Source of the DNA: Sherwoodlollariibacterium sp049275655
Lineage (GTDB): Bacteria; Omnitrophota; Gorgyraeia; Gygaellales; Profunditerraquicolaceae
Reading direction: 5' to 3'
DNA length: 64,000 nucleotides
Assembly (NCBI GenBank): GCA_049275655.1
Contig: JBASUY010000003.1
Coordinates: forward strand, 37,564 to 101,563
Below, one piece after another: positions 17,350 through 25,068 of the stretch (position 1 is the first letter of the stretch; every line of letters starts with the position of its first letter). A model generated the notes under the pieces. The model did not search any database and was not told where the DNA came from. It was given only the letters and a program-made list of their open reading frames with translations. The position numbers and the translations under genes were made by a program.

Positions 17350-18154
17350 TGTAAGTAACCAAAATAATTGTATTTCTATCATTTAAACCGGGTACCTCAG
17401 GGAGAACATTATTTAATCTTGACGAAAAGATCCTAATTATACATGATTCTCCAGAACTTCTCCTAAAAGTCAAACTTGCAGTACTACTTCTCCCCTTAGG
17501 TTCCTGCCCCATAAATACCTTATCTTTTACCACCTGATTCTTCTTGCATTCCGGACAATCAATATCTTTCTCTATTACCGGAGTTTCTGAGGTCAATACC
17601 CAACGGTAATTTAGCATTTGAGCCTTATAAAAAAATACAACATCGTTAACACTATCAGTAGTAACATAACTGGCTGAAACTCCATTAAATGGTAAATCCA
17701 TAAGAAACTGCTGCTGGGATTTTGGATACAACGGCATAAAAGAAAGCTTATCCGGATTATCTTTCTTAGAAGCATACAACTGGTCTTTAGAAATTCTAGC
17801 ACTCCTGGTAACTGAAAACGTGGTGGATAAACCAGGTTTACGAGGAGGAAGAATTACAACCATAACTATCTCCTGGTCGCTCTTAAACATTAAAGAACCA
17901 TCCCTTTGCTTCTCTCCTTCCCATCCAGCGCTTTTCATTTCTTTTGAGAAAAAATTGCTAACTTTATCTGCCGGAGCAGAAATTTTATAAACACTAACCT
18001 TGGCCTGTTGCAGCTTTGTCCCTAAGTCATTCTCCTTGATTAAACTAGCTCCGTTAGGCAGAGGAATTTCTATATCTGCAAAAATATTAGCTATAAATAC
18101 ACAAAAGGTAAAAATGCAGATAAGATTAGTTATCCTCTTAAATAATAACTTCAT
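17327..18154 (-). CDS. Secreted protein of unknown function in the Tad operon
   Basis: 275 residues with a Sec-type signal peptide (residues 1-26, ending FIANIFA). I do not recognise a named family. The mature part seems to contain two related units. One spans roughly residues 45-120, with VSNFFSKEMKSAGWEGEKQR. The other spans roughly 150-260, with VNDVVFFYKAQMLNYRWVL. Both have the pattern V..(F)FY/S..M....W seen in several periplasmic proteins that follow pilus or secretin loci. Four residues of a CPECKK motif (about 200) could bind metal or form a disulfide. The Shine-Dalgarno is strong (AAGGAGG, 6 nt before ATG). Position between TadG and TadB suggests a periplasmic accessory of pilus assembly; this is context only. 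Confidence 0.6.
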   Translation of the reverse strand: MKLLFKRITNLICIFTFCVFIANIFADIEIPLPNGASLIKENDLGTKLQQAKVSVYKISAPADKVSNFFSKEMKSAGWEGEKQRDGSLMFKSDQEIVMVVILPPRKPGLSTTFSVTRSARISKDQLYASKKDNPDKLSFMPLYPKSQQQFLMDLPFNGVSASYVTTDSVNDVVFFYKAQMLNYRWVLTSETPVIEKDIDCPECKKNQVVKDKVFMGQEPKGRSSTASLTFRRSSGESCIIRIFSSRLNNVLPEVPGLNDRNTIILVTYNEKAPKI

Positions 18155-18182
18155 GCTGCCTCCTTTTTAAATAACGCTGGCC

Positions 18183-19664
18183 TTAATAGGCACTTGTTAA
18201 TTCTGCGTCATAAACCTGCGAAAAACTACCTATCGCCCCTCCCCCCACCCCCGCACTATCAAAAGTAGCTCGGGCACAGCTCCTTAATGTCGGATAACTA
18301 GTGTTTAATATTCCGCTGCTTGTCCCCGGATGAATTTGCTCCGCACAAGAAGTTGTCTGCCAAGTAGGCAATGTCACACTATCTATTTTAACCATTAAAA
18401 TATCATCTACATCGCCACAACTTGAACTAGAATAGATTCCATTCATAAAAAAACCTTCATATGCCCTTAGAATAGAATACTTCAAAAAATACAGAAATGC
18501 GCTAGCACCTGCACCAACAATAAGCATTAAATTACCCACAATCGCAATACTTACAGCTACACAAGAAGTCCACATCGGCCATAAAGTACCGAAACATATT
18601 TTTACTGCCAAAGCAATAAGAGCCAAACCTGCTGCGGTGGTAGGGGGCGAAAGCAGGGCCAAACCAGCATAATAAAGCGAAACGGATAAAAGAGAAGCAA
18701 CCGTCATCGCAGCAAGCCAACCCGCTGCCATCCATAAGAGCATTGATTCTACATTAAAAATTATATTTACGGTATTAGCCGTAGAAATCATATGATCAAT
18801 AAGGTTGCCCTCTTGCGTATAGCTATATACAGTCTTCATAAGTTCATAAGAGCTTATTCCCGGTACACTTACACTTGCGTTTACAGTATGCGACTGTGAT
18901 ATTTTATCTGGCCAAGAATAACTACCAGAAGTATAGCCTTCTGAAGAAAGCCAGGCTGAAAATTGATCCCCTTGCACATCCGAGAGCTTACTAGAAATAT
19001 TAGCATTACTAAAATTAAAATAATAGCCAGTATTATTACTAGCGGTTCTGGCTTCTTGCATATTTTCACAAATCATCTGAAAGTATTCTTTCTGGTTTTC
19101 ATAATGATTATCGACTATTGAACGCATATAACTACAGACAACACCAAATTTTTGTACTTCAGCCGCAGACAAAACACAGAATGAGGCTGCTGTAATATAA
19201 AATCCCATAGCTACCAAATATCCATAATTGAAAGCTACCAAATATCCATAATTGAAAGAAAGTGGACAAAGAGGCACGCTAGCTTGAACTGTATAATAAC
19301 CCGCCAGAGAAAAAGCTAATGCAGTAGCGGCATAAATAATAGCTAAATCTATAATATCATCCCCTTCGCTATAGAGATCGTACATAACAACACGATTCTG
19401 CTGATATGTAAGCCAAAGGATAGTCTCGTTCATTGAAGCTAAAGAATTAAACGCACCGGCATACGCAGAAGCGCTAGCCAAAGCTCCGGCATCAGCACTA
19501 TTATTAGCAGAGGTCTTATCAATACTTATTCTACCGATATTAATCGTAACGATAGAAGCCGTAAGTAAGATGACCAAGATTACAATTAAAAATGGCGCAA
19601 TTTGCCCTTTAATACTTTTATTTCTTTCAAAATGCCTGTTTTCTATAAACCAGGAAAAAAACAA
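18183..19664 (-). CDS. TadG-like membrane-anchored pilus assembly protein
   Basis: 493 residues. The N-terminus (about residues 18-60) matches the TadE/TadG-like domain, with KGQIAPFLIVILVILL, then INIGRISIDKTSANNSADAG and ALASASA. This is the GQ-AP...NAADAAALA pattern of TadG. Unlike classical TadG there is no obvious von Willebrand domain; hydrophobic helices follow near 105-160 and 300-400. The TTG start at 19664 is preceded by AAGGAG at good spacing, and no ATG sits nearby. A 24-bp tandem duplication (19210-19257) repeats eight residues (FNYGYLVA). The gene lies between TadE-like pseudopilins and a secreted protein. The likely role is an envelope-spanning accessory of the Tad pilus. Confidence 0.7.
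   Translation of the reverse strand: MFFSWFIENRHFERNKSIKGQIAPFLIVILVILLTASIVTINIGRISIDKTSANNSADAGALASASAYAGAFNSLASMNETILWLTYQQNRVVMYDLYSEGDDIIDLAIIYAATALAFSLAGYYTVQASVPLCPLSFNYGYLVAFNYGYLVAMGFYITAASFCVLSAAEVQKFGVVCSYMRSIVDNHYENQKEYFQMICENMQEARTASNNTGYYFNFSNANISSKLSDVQGDQFSAWLSSEGYTSGSYSWPDKISQSHTVNASVSVPGISSYELMKTVYSYTQEGNLIDHMISTANTVNIIFNVESMLLWMAAGWLAAMTVASLLSVSLYYAGLALLSPPTTAAGLALIALAVKICFGTLWPMWTSCVAVSIAIVGNLMLIVGAGASAFLYFLKYSILRAYEGFFMNGIYSSSSCGDVDDILMVKIDSVTLPTWQTTSCAEQIHPGTSSGILNTSYPTLRSCARATFDSAGVGGGAIGSFSQVYDAELTSAY
19210..19257. repeat. 24-bp perfect tandem duplication inside the TadG-like gene
   Basis: The unit gctaccaaatatccataa followed by ttgaaa occurs twice without mismatch, at 19210-19233 and 19234-19257. 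It adds eight residues (FNYGYLVA) in frame in a hydrophobic segment. Perfect identity suggests a recent slippage event or an assembly artefact. Confidence 0.9.
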
Positions 19665-19698
19665 AACTTCTCCTTTTTATTGCAACACATATATATAC

Positions 19699-19917
19699 CT
19701 AATAAATATTAATTGGAGCAGCTTCAAACATTGCGCTTCCAGCTGGCTCTCCGGGTGTGCTAGAGCCAGCCCGAAGACGCGTTTCATTATAATGCACTTG
19801 ACGTTGTATAATATTATTACTTGACCATTTCCACATGGTTAATAATCCTAGAAGCAACGCCGCCATTATAATAAAAATTATAGTAAACTCCAAAGTTGCC
19901 TGCGCCCTATTCTTCAT
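19699..19917 (-). CDS. TadE-like pseudopilin, 72 aa
   Basis: A short protein starting MKNRAQATLEFTIIF. A pilin-like cleavage motif (A|QATLEF, Glu+5) is followed by a single hydrophobic helix and a 40-residue polar tail. TadE-family pseudopilins share this layout and differ from Flp pilins in having Phe rather than Tyr at +6. The ATG overlaps the stop of the upstream gene (start 19917, upstream stop ends 19914), and CAGGAG precedes it. It is likely a minor pseudopilin of the Tad system. Confidence 0.75.
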   Translation of the reverse strand: MKNRAQATLEFTIIFIIMAALLLGLLTMWKWSSNNIIQRQVHYNETRLRAGSSTPGEPAGSAMFEAAPINIY

Positions 19918-20519
19918 CTCATACTCCTGGAGCGTTCTAATACATGGTCCCCAGGGTAATATTTCCCCCCATCGCCTAATGTATGCGTAAATGAATATGA
20001 ACTTCCGTTTATATCTATATTCGACTTTAAGGTGTCTCTTGCAACCAAAGATTTAGTTGTAATAATGTTACCTGAGTTCTCCTGTTTTGTAGTAGTAAGC
20101 TCGGAAGATATGTCATGGACAAATATATTTTCGCTCTCCTCAACACTACCTTCATCAGGTGTTTCCCGAGAGGGGATATCGATCGCCCCGCCTTCATTAA
20201 GCTGATACTTTGAAACTCCTTCATCAGTATTCATACCATCTCCCCAGAATACATTACCGCTTCCGGAAAAAGACTGTATTTGCCCTAACTCCATAGGATT
20301 CATTACATTAGGCATACGCCTAAAAGCTACCTTAGTGTAAGAAGCAGAATTATTTGCATTTCGCGCTTCTTTTAAGGCGGCACGAAAACTCTGCTGCATA
20401 ACAGACTGTTGACGATTTAATCTTTCACTATAATTAATGAGAAAAGAAAAGGCCATAAGAATTAAAGACCCTAAAACAACAAATTCGGTAGCCGACTGAC
20501 CTTTCCTTCCTGATAACAT
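19914..20519 (-). CDS. TadE/F-like pseudopilin, 201 aa
   Basis: 201 residues beginning MLSGRKGQSATEFVVLG. The prepilin site G|QSATEF with Glu+5 is followed by a hydrophobic helix (residues 13-26), then a long hydrophilic domain. The first part of that domain is helical and Arg/Gln-rich (SERLNRQQSVMQQSFRAALK); the rest is acidic and Ser/Thr-rich, with no cysteines. This matches TadE-like pseudopilins in layout, and Phe at +6 supports that over Flp. It sits between the long Flp-like pilins and the short TadE-like gene, overlapping the latter by 4 nt. Confidence 0.7.
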   Translation of the reverse strand: MLSGRKGQSATEFVVLGSLILMAFSFLINYSERLNRQQSVMQQSFRAALKEARNANNSASYTKVAFRRMPNVMNPMELGQIQSFSGSGNVFWGDGMNTDEGVSKYQLNEGGAIDIPSRETPDEGSVEESENIFVHDISSELTTTKQENSGNIITTKSLVARDTLKSNIDINGSSYSFTHTLGDGGKYYPGDHVLERSRSMR

Positions 20520-20540
20520 TTTACCTCCCGCCTAGAAAAA

Positions 20541-20903
20541 TTACTCTTTTGATTCATATCCAGAGGTACTAAGAATAATTTCAGTACCAACCGTTCTTTT
20601 ACCGCCTCCTTTTTGCTGCGTTAATACAGTAGTGGAGTCTTGAGATATAGTTGATCCTGAGATATTTACCGAATATCCCGAAACATCCTGCTGATAGGCA
20701 GATTGTTCTGTGCCTATCATATGGTCTGTAATACCTTTCAACTTACCCTGAACCCCCCTAGTAACATAAGTTTGCATCCCAACAAGAACTAACCCTACCA
20801 CTCCAATAATTAGAGCAACCTCCGTCAAGTTCTGTCCCTTCTTAAACGAATGGATAGTCTTTTTAACGCCAAGTATCATTCTGAAAAGCTCCCAATTGTT
20901 CAT
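20541..20903 (-). CDS. Flp-like pilin with C-terminal extension, 120 aa
   Basis: The prepilin site is KKGQNLTEVALIIG: cleavage after Gly, Glu at +5, Val instead of Tyr at +6. A hydrophobic helix (about residues 29-44) follows, then VTRGVQGKLKG. This RGxQGxL block is shared with the other long pilins of the cluster. The tail of about 65 residues is Ser/Thr/Gly-rich. The first ATG (20903) gives an unusually long 23-residue leader, and an internal ATG at 20879 is equally possible. The reading frame overlaps the end of the upstream pilin by 41 nt when the long start is used, or 17 nt with the short one. Confidence 0.7.
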   Translation of the reverse strand: MNNWELFRMILGVKKTIHSFKKGQNLTEVALIIGVVGLVLVGMQTYVTRGVQGKLKGITDHMIGTEQSAYQQDVSGYSVNISGSTISQDSTTVLTQQKGGGKRTVGTEIILSTSGYESKE

Positions 20904-21222
20904 TAGTATCCCTTATTATGCTCTCATTTGTCAAACCTTGACTCACGCTAGAAGAATCAGTAGCTCCAGGAGTAGAGCCGTCGGCGCTTCCGTAGGTTGT
21001 TTTACTCTTACTAATAGAAACTATAGTATCCTTTGTCAACTTACGCTCTGAATTAAATATAACGGTATTCCCAGGATCATACTGAGCAGCCCCTATTTGA
21101 TCGGCAGAATTACGTAAATTACCCTGGAAACCGCGGCCAATATAAACAACCATAGCTATAATAGCCGCGGCAGAAAACGCAATCAAACAAAGATACTCTA
21201 AAGTCGTATTACCTCTCTTCAT
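20863..21222 (-). CDS. Flp-like pilin with C-terminal extension, 119 aa
   Basis: Starts MKRGNTTLEYLCLIAFS, with cleavage expected after Gly4 (G|NTTLEY, Glu+5, Tyr+6). A hydrophobic helix follows, then YIGRGFQGNLRNSADQIGA, which carries the RGxQGxLR..(A/T)DQIG block shared with the neighbouring pilin at 21234-21542. The tail of about 70 residues is Ser/Thr/Asp-rich. The similarity between neighbours points to tandem gene duplication. Classical Flp1 is only about 50-75 residues long, so the tail is an addition seen in several genes here. Confidence 0.8.
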   Translation of the reverse strand: MKRGNTTLEYLCLIAFSAAAIIAMVVYIGRGFQGNLRNSADQIGAAQYDPGNTVIFNSERKLTKDTIVSISKSKTTYGSADGSTPGATDSSSVSQGLTNESIIRDTNEQLGAFQNDTWR

Positions 21223-21233
21223 AAGTATCCTAA

Positions 21234-21542
21234 TTAACGCTCTACCGAGAAATCACTAACCGTCTCGGACCCGCTCTTTTTCTGTATATTTCTCTGGATG
21301 TTCGTAGTAGTTTGCCCACCGGCCTCCATATCCTCAATCTGGGTTAAACCGGTAGTTATTGTATATTCTCCTGTAGTATTGCCCGCTGAATACTGCTGAC
21401 CTATCTGATCAGTAGATTCCCGAAGCCTTCCTTGAAGGCCTCTTTTCATATAAACACCCATGGCAATCAATGCAGCAACCACAAAACCAATAAGAATAAC
21501 ATACTCAAGGGTACTCTGCCCCTTTCTACTTCTAGATAACAT
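21234..21542 (-). CDS. Flp-like pilin with C-terminal extension, 102 aa
   Basis: Starts MLSRSRKGQSTLEYVILIG: a textbook Flp site (G|QSTLEY) and hydrophobic helix. VYMKRGLQGRLRESTDQIG follows, with a Thr-rich tail rich in TTT motifs. I placed the start at ATG 21542, 5 nt after AAGGAGG; an upstream in-frame GTG at 21548 lies inside that Shine-Dalgarno. It is closely related to the pilins on both sides. Confidence 0.85.
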   Translation of the reverse strand: MLSRSRKGQSTLEYVILIGFVVAALIAMGVYMKRGLQGRLRESTDQIGQQYSAGNTTGEYTITTGLTQIEDMEAGGQTTTNIQRNIQKKSGSETVSDFSVER

Positions 21543-21560
21543 ATTCACCTCCTTACTATT

Positions 21561-21899
21561 TTAAGGTGTAGGAGCCAAAATTGTTTGGGTGCCCGTCCTA
21601 GAGGAAATATCTTCTCCTTCTATGCTTCTCACCATTCCCCCGCCCGCAGTAGTCTTAATTTTCTCAGTAGCGTCCCTCGTCGCAACCATATTAGTCGTGG
21701 TCATATAATCCGGCTCATACTGCGAAAGACCGCCTAATATATGCCCGGCTGCAGGATCATTATAATCAACTGCCTGTTTCATTTTTGCTTGTAATCCACG
21801 TTTAACATAAACCTGCATAGCTACTGCCGCACCTATTACCAACCCAATAACAATAGCATATTCTGCAGTACTTTGTCCCTTCCTCAATAACCTTAACAT
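21561..21899 (-). CDS. Flp-like pilin with C-terminal extension, 112 aa
   Basis: Starts MLRLLRKGQSTAEYAIVIG, with Flp cleavage site G|QSTAEY, a hydrophobic helix, then VYVKRGLQAKMKQAVDY and a 75-residue polar tail ending in TQTILAPTP. I chose ATG 21899 because AGGGAGGTGAT lies just upstream; the longer frame (21926) would put nine residues before the signal and has no Shine-Dalgarno. The KRGLQ block after the helix is shared with the two following pilins. Confidence 0.85.
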   Translation of the reverse strand: MLRLLRKGQSTAEYAIVIGLVIGAAVAMQVYVKRGLQAKMKQAVDYNDPAAGHILGGLSQYEPDYMTTTNMVATRDATEKIKTTAGGGMVRSIEGEDISSRTGTQTILAPTP

Positions 21900-21937
21900 A
21901 ATATCACCTCCCTTAGAAATAAACATTCAACTGTCAA

Positions 21938-22102
21938 TTAGAAATTTACTTCATTAACCTTATTTTGCATTTTATCCCCAAGAGTATCATAGGTACCTGT
22001 AAGCTTTGGCTTAAGAGCAGCGCCCACGGCAATTATTGCCCCAACTACTGCAGCTAATATAATTACATACTCCAATGTACTTTGGCCTTTTTTCTTTCTC
22101 AT
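21938..22102 (-). CDS. flp: Flp-type major-pilin candidate, 54 aa
   Basis: A 54-residue protein starting MRKKKGQSTLEYVIILAAVV. The prepilin cleavage site G|QSTLEY with Glu+5 and Tyr+6 follows a short basic leader, then a hydrophobic helix, then a 25-residue polar tail (GTYDTLGDKMQNKVNEVNF). This is the size and layout of classical Flp pilins. It has the strongest Shine-Dalgarno in the locus (GGGAGGTGA), so it is the best candidate for the major pilin. The stop is TAA at 21940-21938. Confidence 0.85.
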   Translation of the reverse strand: MRKKKGQSTLEYVIILAAVVGAIIAVGAALKPKLTGTYDTLGDKMQNKVNEVNF

Positions 22103-22119
22103 CCTCTCACCTCCCTTAC

Positions 22120-22284
22120 TTACTCTTTTCGATAATAATTCAACTCTTCCTGCGTTTGTTTAAGCCGTGCATTCATCGAACGCATTACATATGTACTCAT
22201 AGCCATTAAGGCAGCAGCTACGATTATAATTAACATCGTATACTCTATAACACTTTGCCCCTTCTTATGACCTAGAATCTTCAT
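22120..22284 (-). CDS. Flp-type pilin, 54 aa
   Basis: A 54-residue protein starting MKILGHKKGQSVIEYTMLII. It has Flp site G|QSVIEY, a hydrophobic helix, then YVMRSMNARLKQTQEELNYY, a charged helical tail ending YRKE. Its ATG overlaps the stop of the preceding pilin by four bases (ATGA), showing translational coupling. Size and layout are those of classical Flp pilins. Confidence 0.85.
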   Translation of the reverse strand: MKILGHKKGQSVIEYTMLIIIVAAALMAMSTYVMRSMNARLKQTQEELNYYRKE

Positions 22285-22442
22285 CGCATTGCCTCCGTAG
22301 CGCTGTTTACATACCCCCTAAAAATGGAAGGAGCCCTCTGTGCAAGGGCTACCGATGCTACAACAACTATGGCAAAAATAACAATATATTCAACAAGGCT
22401 TTGCGCCCGATTAAATTTTTTAAATACCCGTGGCTTATACAT
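22281..22442 (-). CDS. Flp-type pilin, 53 aa, first gene of the operon
   Basis: A 53-residue protein starting MYKPRVFKKFNRAQSLVEY. The cleavage site is A|QSLVEY, with Ala before the cut instead of Gly; the tad-proximal pilin at 17176-17349 also has Ala here. A hydrophobic helix (IVIFAIVVVASVALA) and a short polar tail follow. TGGAGG lies upstream of the ATG, and the promoter at 22495-22523 lies about 50 nt upstream. It is the first gene of the pilin-assembly operon. Confidence 0.8.
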   Translation of the reverse strand: MYKPRVFKKFNRAQSLVEYIVIFAIVVVASVALAQRAPSIFRGYVNSATEAMR

Positions 22443-22494
22443 CCTGCATTCCTCCAATAACAGGACATCTTTTAATTAACTGTATTGCAAATAA

Positions 22495-22523
22495 AATATA
22501 ACACTATAAATTACCATAATCAA
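22495..22523 (-). promoter_or_regulatory. Sigma70-type promoter of the Tad pilin operon
   Basis: On the minus strand TTGATT (22523-22518) and TATATT (22500-22495) are spaced by 17 nt. Transcription should begin near 22488, about 45 nt before the first pilin ATG. Confidence 0.65.
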
Positions 22524-22555
22524 GGCTATTTAAAGCATAAAAGGAAACGCTTTCT

Positions 22556-24475
22556 TTAACCTATTGTAAAATAAGCCCTTAGCCCATCGTAAGATTTAAT
22601 CCCTCTTTCATTAAACCTTCTTAAGATATAGTCTAAGGCTTTTAAATGAGGGTATCCTGCTTTAGGTTTAAAATAAAAATATCGCGTACTGCCAATTTTC
22701 TCGCTGTTGTCAACTGTAAGATCATAAAATCTTGATTTCATTTCCGAAAAATCATTTACCTCATACCCTACAGGAAGAAAATGCTCTCTTATATAAAGAT
22801 CGAGCGCTTTTAAATAGCTATCAAATACCACCTGCGAATCTACCGGGCCGGTTATATCTGCACCCTTTACCTGCGCAGAGAAAAAATTCTGCGAGTTAGC
22901 AGTATAAGTAAATAATTCTATCTTACGGTTATAGTCCTCAAATGCCTCTTCCAGATTAGGCCACCGGGCAATATATTGTAAAACCAAACCTTCTGCAGGA
23001 ATAGACTGCGCATCAGCGTTAGTCAATATAACGACCCGAACCCTCTCTTTCAAGCTGGTTTTAAGAGATACCCCTCTTAAGCTGATTTCTCCCTGCACTT
23101 CAGGATTAGATAATCTAAGCTCTATATCCGCAACATAGAAATCCCTTTTAAGTTCCTCTACAACGATCTGTCTAAATTCTCCTATTTTATCAACCTTCCG
23201 GTAACCGGTAAATTGCCATGGCCAGAGCCCAAAGATAAAAAATCTTCTTTGAGAAGACGGAAGCGGAAGGTCTGCAATCTCCTCCAACTTTCCGCTGAAA
23301 AGCGTTACCTTTGAAATCATGTTTATATTGCTATTTAGCGCCGATAGGAAGCGGAGGAATTCCGGGCTGGGGATATCATAACCTGCGGCATTAAACATTA
23401 CAACCGGCTGGTTTTCAGAAAAATAACTGTTCAAAATAGAGGAGACATTATTTATGGTATTGGAAAAACCATAGGGTATATAGGAAGAGGACCATACCGC
23501 GTAAAAACAACTATCGATGAAAGCAGGCGTTCCGTTTGAAAATGTAATCCTAATGCAACGGGATTCTCTTAATAAATTATTGGTAATTTTTGTGGCTTCA
23601 AATAGCCTCGCACTATCCAGCCCCTCCTTTTGCCTGGAAGAGAAAAGAGATGAATAGATAAGGTTTTTTACCTTAGCCAACTCGTTAGGGTTTGGCTTAC
23701 CCGGAAGGGCTCCTAATAAAGCTGCAATTTGAGCACTTGCGCCAATAAGATAATCTGCCGCGTCGAGTAAAACCAAACCGCTGTTTTCGATTTCAGGGAA
23801 AAGCTCTATCTTAATCTGTGCCTCTTCCCGAGCAATTTTATCCCATTTTTCCTTTTCTATTCTTAATGCCTCAGCTTCTTCCTGCTTACGCTTTTCTTCT
23901 TTGGTTTTTTGTTCAGCTGCTCGACGGGTAATTTCCTCCTCTTCTCGCTTTTTACGCTCTAATTCTTCAGCTACTCTACACTCTTCATCCTCTTTTACCC
24001 TCTTTAACTCTTCCTGTTTAAGGCGCTCTTCTTCTTTTATACGCTCAAACTCTTTAATCTGCTCTTCCTCAATTATACGCAGCTGCTCTTTTTCTATCCT
24101 TGCTTTCTCCTCCTCCAATGCCTCTTTGTCTGCTTGCTCCTTATTTATCCTATCCTGCTCAGCTTTTGAGGGCTGATCTTTTAATTCTTTATCTTCAGCC
24201 TCTGGAACTATTGCTAAACCTTTAGAAGAGGATTCTAATAATGTAGGCAGCACAGGCATAACAATATGCGGCTTTTTTTTCTTCGGCCTTCTACCAATAG
24301 GAGCGCTTAATCCTGCTTCTTTTATAAGCGCGTTTATGCTGGATTTAGATAAACTAATTCCGAATTTCGCCTTAACATGCTCGCTCATTAAGCGGCAACT
24401 TATCTGCGGATTATCTCTTTTTTCTTCAATTATAAATTCTTTAACTTCTTTTTTTAATTTATACGTAACACCCAT
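22556..24475 (-). CDS. Domesticated-transposase-like protein with HTH and long coiled coil
   Basis: 639 residues from ATG 24475. An N-terminal helix-turn-helix lies near residues 8-55 (SCRLMSEHVKAKFGISLSKS). A Lys-rich linker is followed by a charged, Glu/Lys/Arg-rich coiled coil at about 115-235. The C-terminal half recalls DDE transposases of the IS4 type: FIDSCFYAVW near 325, and VVILTNADA followed by LQYIARWPNLEEAF, which resembles the Y..RW.IE..F block that carries the catalytic Glu. No terminal inverted repeats flank it and it has a strong own promoter. It looks like a host gene derived from a transposase, perhaps a DNA-binding regulator of the pilus locus. I chose 24475 because GGAG precedes it and the promoter start point lies downstream of the longer start at 24535. 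Confidence 0.55.
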   Translation of the reverse strand: MGVTYKLKKEVKEFIIEEKRDNPQISCRLMSEHVKAKFGISLSKSSINALIKEAGLSAPIGRRPKKKKPHIVMPVLPTLLESSSKGLAIVPEAEDKELKDQPSKAEQDRINKEQADKEALEEEKARIEKEQLRIIEEEQIKEFERIKEEERLKQEELKRVKEDEECRVAEELERKKREEEEITRRAAEQKTKEEKRKQEEAEALRIEKEKWDKIAREEAQIKIELFPEIENSGLVLLDAADYLIGASAQIAALLGALPGKPNPNELAKVKNLIYSSLFSSRQKEGLDSARLFEATKITNNLLRESRCIRITFSNGTPAFIDSCFYAVWSSSYIPYGFSNTINNVSSILNSYFSENQPVVMFNAAGYDIPSPEFLRFLSALNSNINMISKVTLFSGKLEEIADLPLPSSQRRFFIFGLWPWQFTGYRKVDKIGEFRQIVVEELKRDFYVADIELRLSNPEVQGEISLRGVSLKTSLKERVRVVILTNADAQSIPAEGLVLQYIARWPNLEEAFEDYNRKIELFTYTANSQNFFSAQVKGADITGPVDSQVVFDSYLKALDLYIREHFLPVGYEVNDFSEMKSRFYDLTVDNSEKIGSTRYFYFKPKAGYPHLKALDYILRRFNERGIKSYDGLRAYFTIG

Positions 24476-24506
24476 AAAAACTCCAGTTTGGACATTTCTT
24501 AAGCTA

Positions 24507-24535
24507 AATATACCCTTCTCAACCACCCCTGTCAA
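24507..24535 (-). promoter_or_regulatory. Sigma70-type promoter of the transposase-like gene
   Basis: On the minus strand TTGACA (24535-24530) and TATATT (24512-24507) are spaced by 17 nt, close to consensus. The expected start point near 24500 leaves a leader of about 25 nt with GGAG before ATG 24475, which decides the gene's start. Confidence 0.75.
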
Positions 24536-24542
24536 GCAAAAC

Positions 24543-24580
24543 TAGGGACACCCAACCTGCTAAAGCTACGGGTGTCCCCA
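24543..24580. repeat. REP-like palindrome 1
   Basis: This palindromic element has the form GGGACACCC ... GGGTGTCCC around a 19-nt centre. Its reverse complement matches element 3 (25418-25455) with a single difference I can see (CAGGTT versus CAAGTT). It lies about 60 nt before the transposase remnant. Confidence 0.85.
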
Positions 24581-24639
24581 TAAAAAACTTCAGTTAGATT
24601 TTACTAATTATTACGTCTATTAATATAGGAGGTGAAATT

Positions 24640-25019
24640 ATGGCACGGGGACCAAGATTACTTTTAGATAATGCATGCTATCATATTATCAACCGTGGGA
24701 ACCAAAAACAAAATATTTTTATGGAAGATACTGACTACCTAACTTACTTAGGGCTGCTTAAGCACTATAAGAAAAAATATGGATTTAAAATATTTGGTTC
24801 AATTTAAAATACAAAAAAGTAGGGCATCTCTGGCAGGGAAGGTTCAAAAGTATGATTATCCAAAAAGACAACTACTTTATAAACTGTATATACTATATTG
24901 AGTCTAATCCGATAAGGGCAAAATTAACATCCTCGCCTATAGATTATGCTTGGAGTAGTTATAAGGACAGGATAAGTGGAAACAAAACTACTTTGCTTGA
25001 TCTTCCAAATTCTACATAA
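24640..25019 (+). pseudogene. Remnant of a REP-associated tyrosine transposase (Y1/TnpA_REP family), internally deleted
   Basis: After a perfect Shine-Dalgarno (AGGAGGTGA), ATG 24640 opens a frame MARGPRLLLDNACYHIINRG that matches the N-terminus of REP-associated Y1 transposases, but it stops at 24807. From 24807 a different frame continues to TAA at 25017-25019 with the family's C-terminal blocks: GHLWQGRFKSMI, DNYFINCIYYIESNPIRAK and IDYAWSSY. The middle, including the HUH metal-binding motif expected near MPNHVH, is missing, so the gene is broken by a frame-changing deletion of a few hundred bases. The tyrosine region survives. It is flanked by REP-like palindromes on both sides, as expected for the element class it once mobilised. 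Confidence 0.85.
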
Positions 25020-25031
25020 AAAAATTAATTT

Positions 25032-25068
25032 GGGGACACCCTCCCGATTGGCAAGTTGGGTGTCCCTA
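25032..25068. repeat. REP-like palindrome 2
   Basis: GGGGACACC ... GGGTGTCCC arms match elements 1 and 3, with a different centre (CTCCCGATTGGCAAGTT). Its right end forms the TAG stop of the DUF192 gene. Confidence 0.85.

Noticed and set aside
24476..24535. Longer start of the transposase-like gene at 24535
   Set aside because: It coincides with the -35 box of the promoter at 24507-24535; ATG 24475 has a Shine-Dalgarno and lies downstream of the start point.
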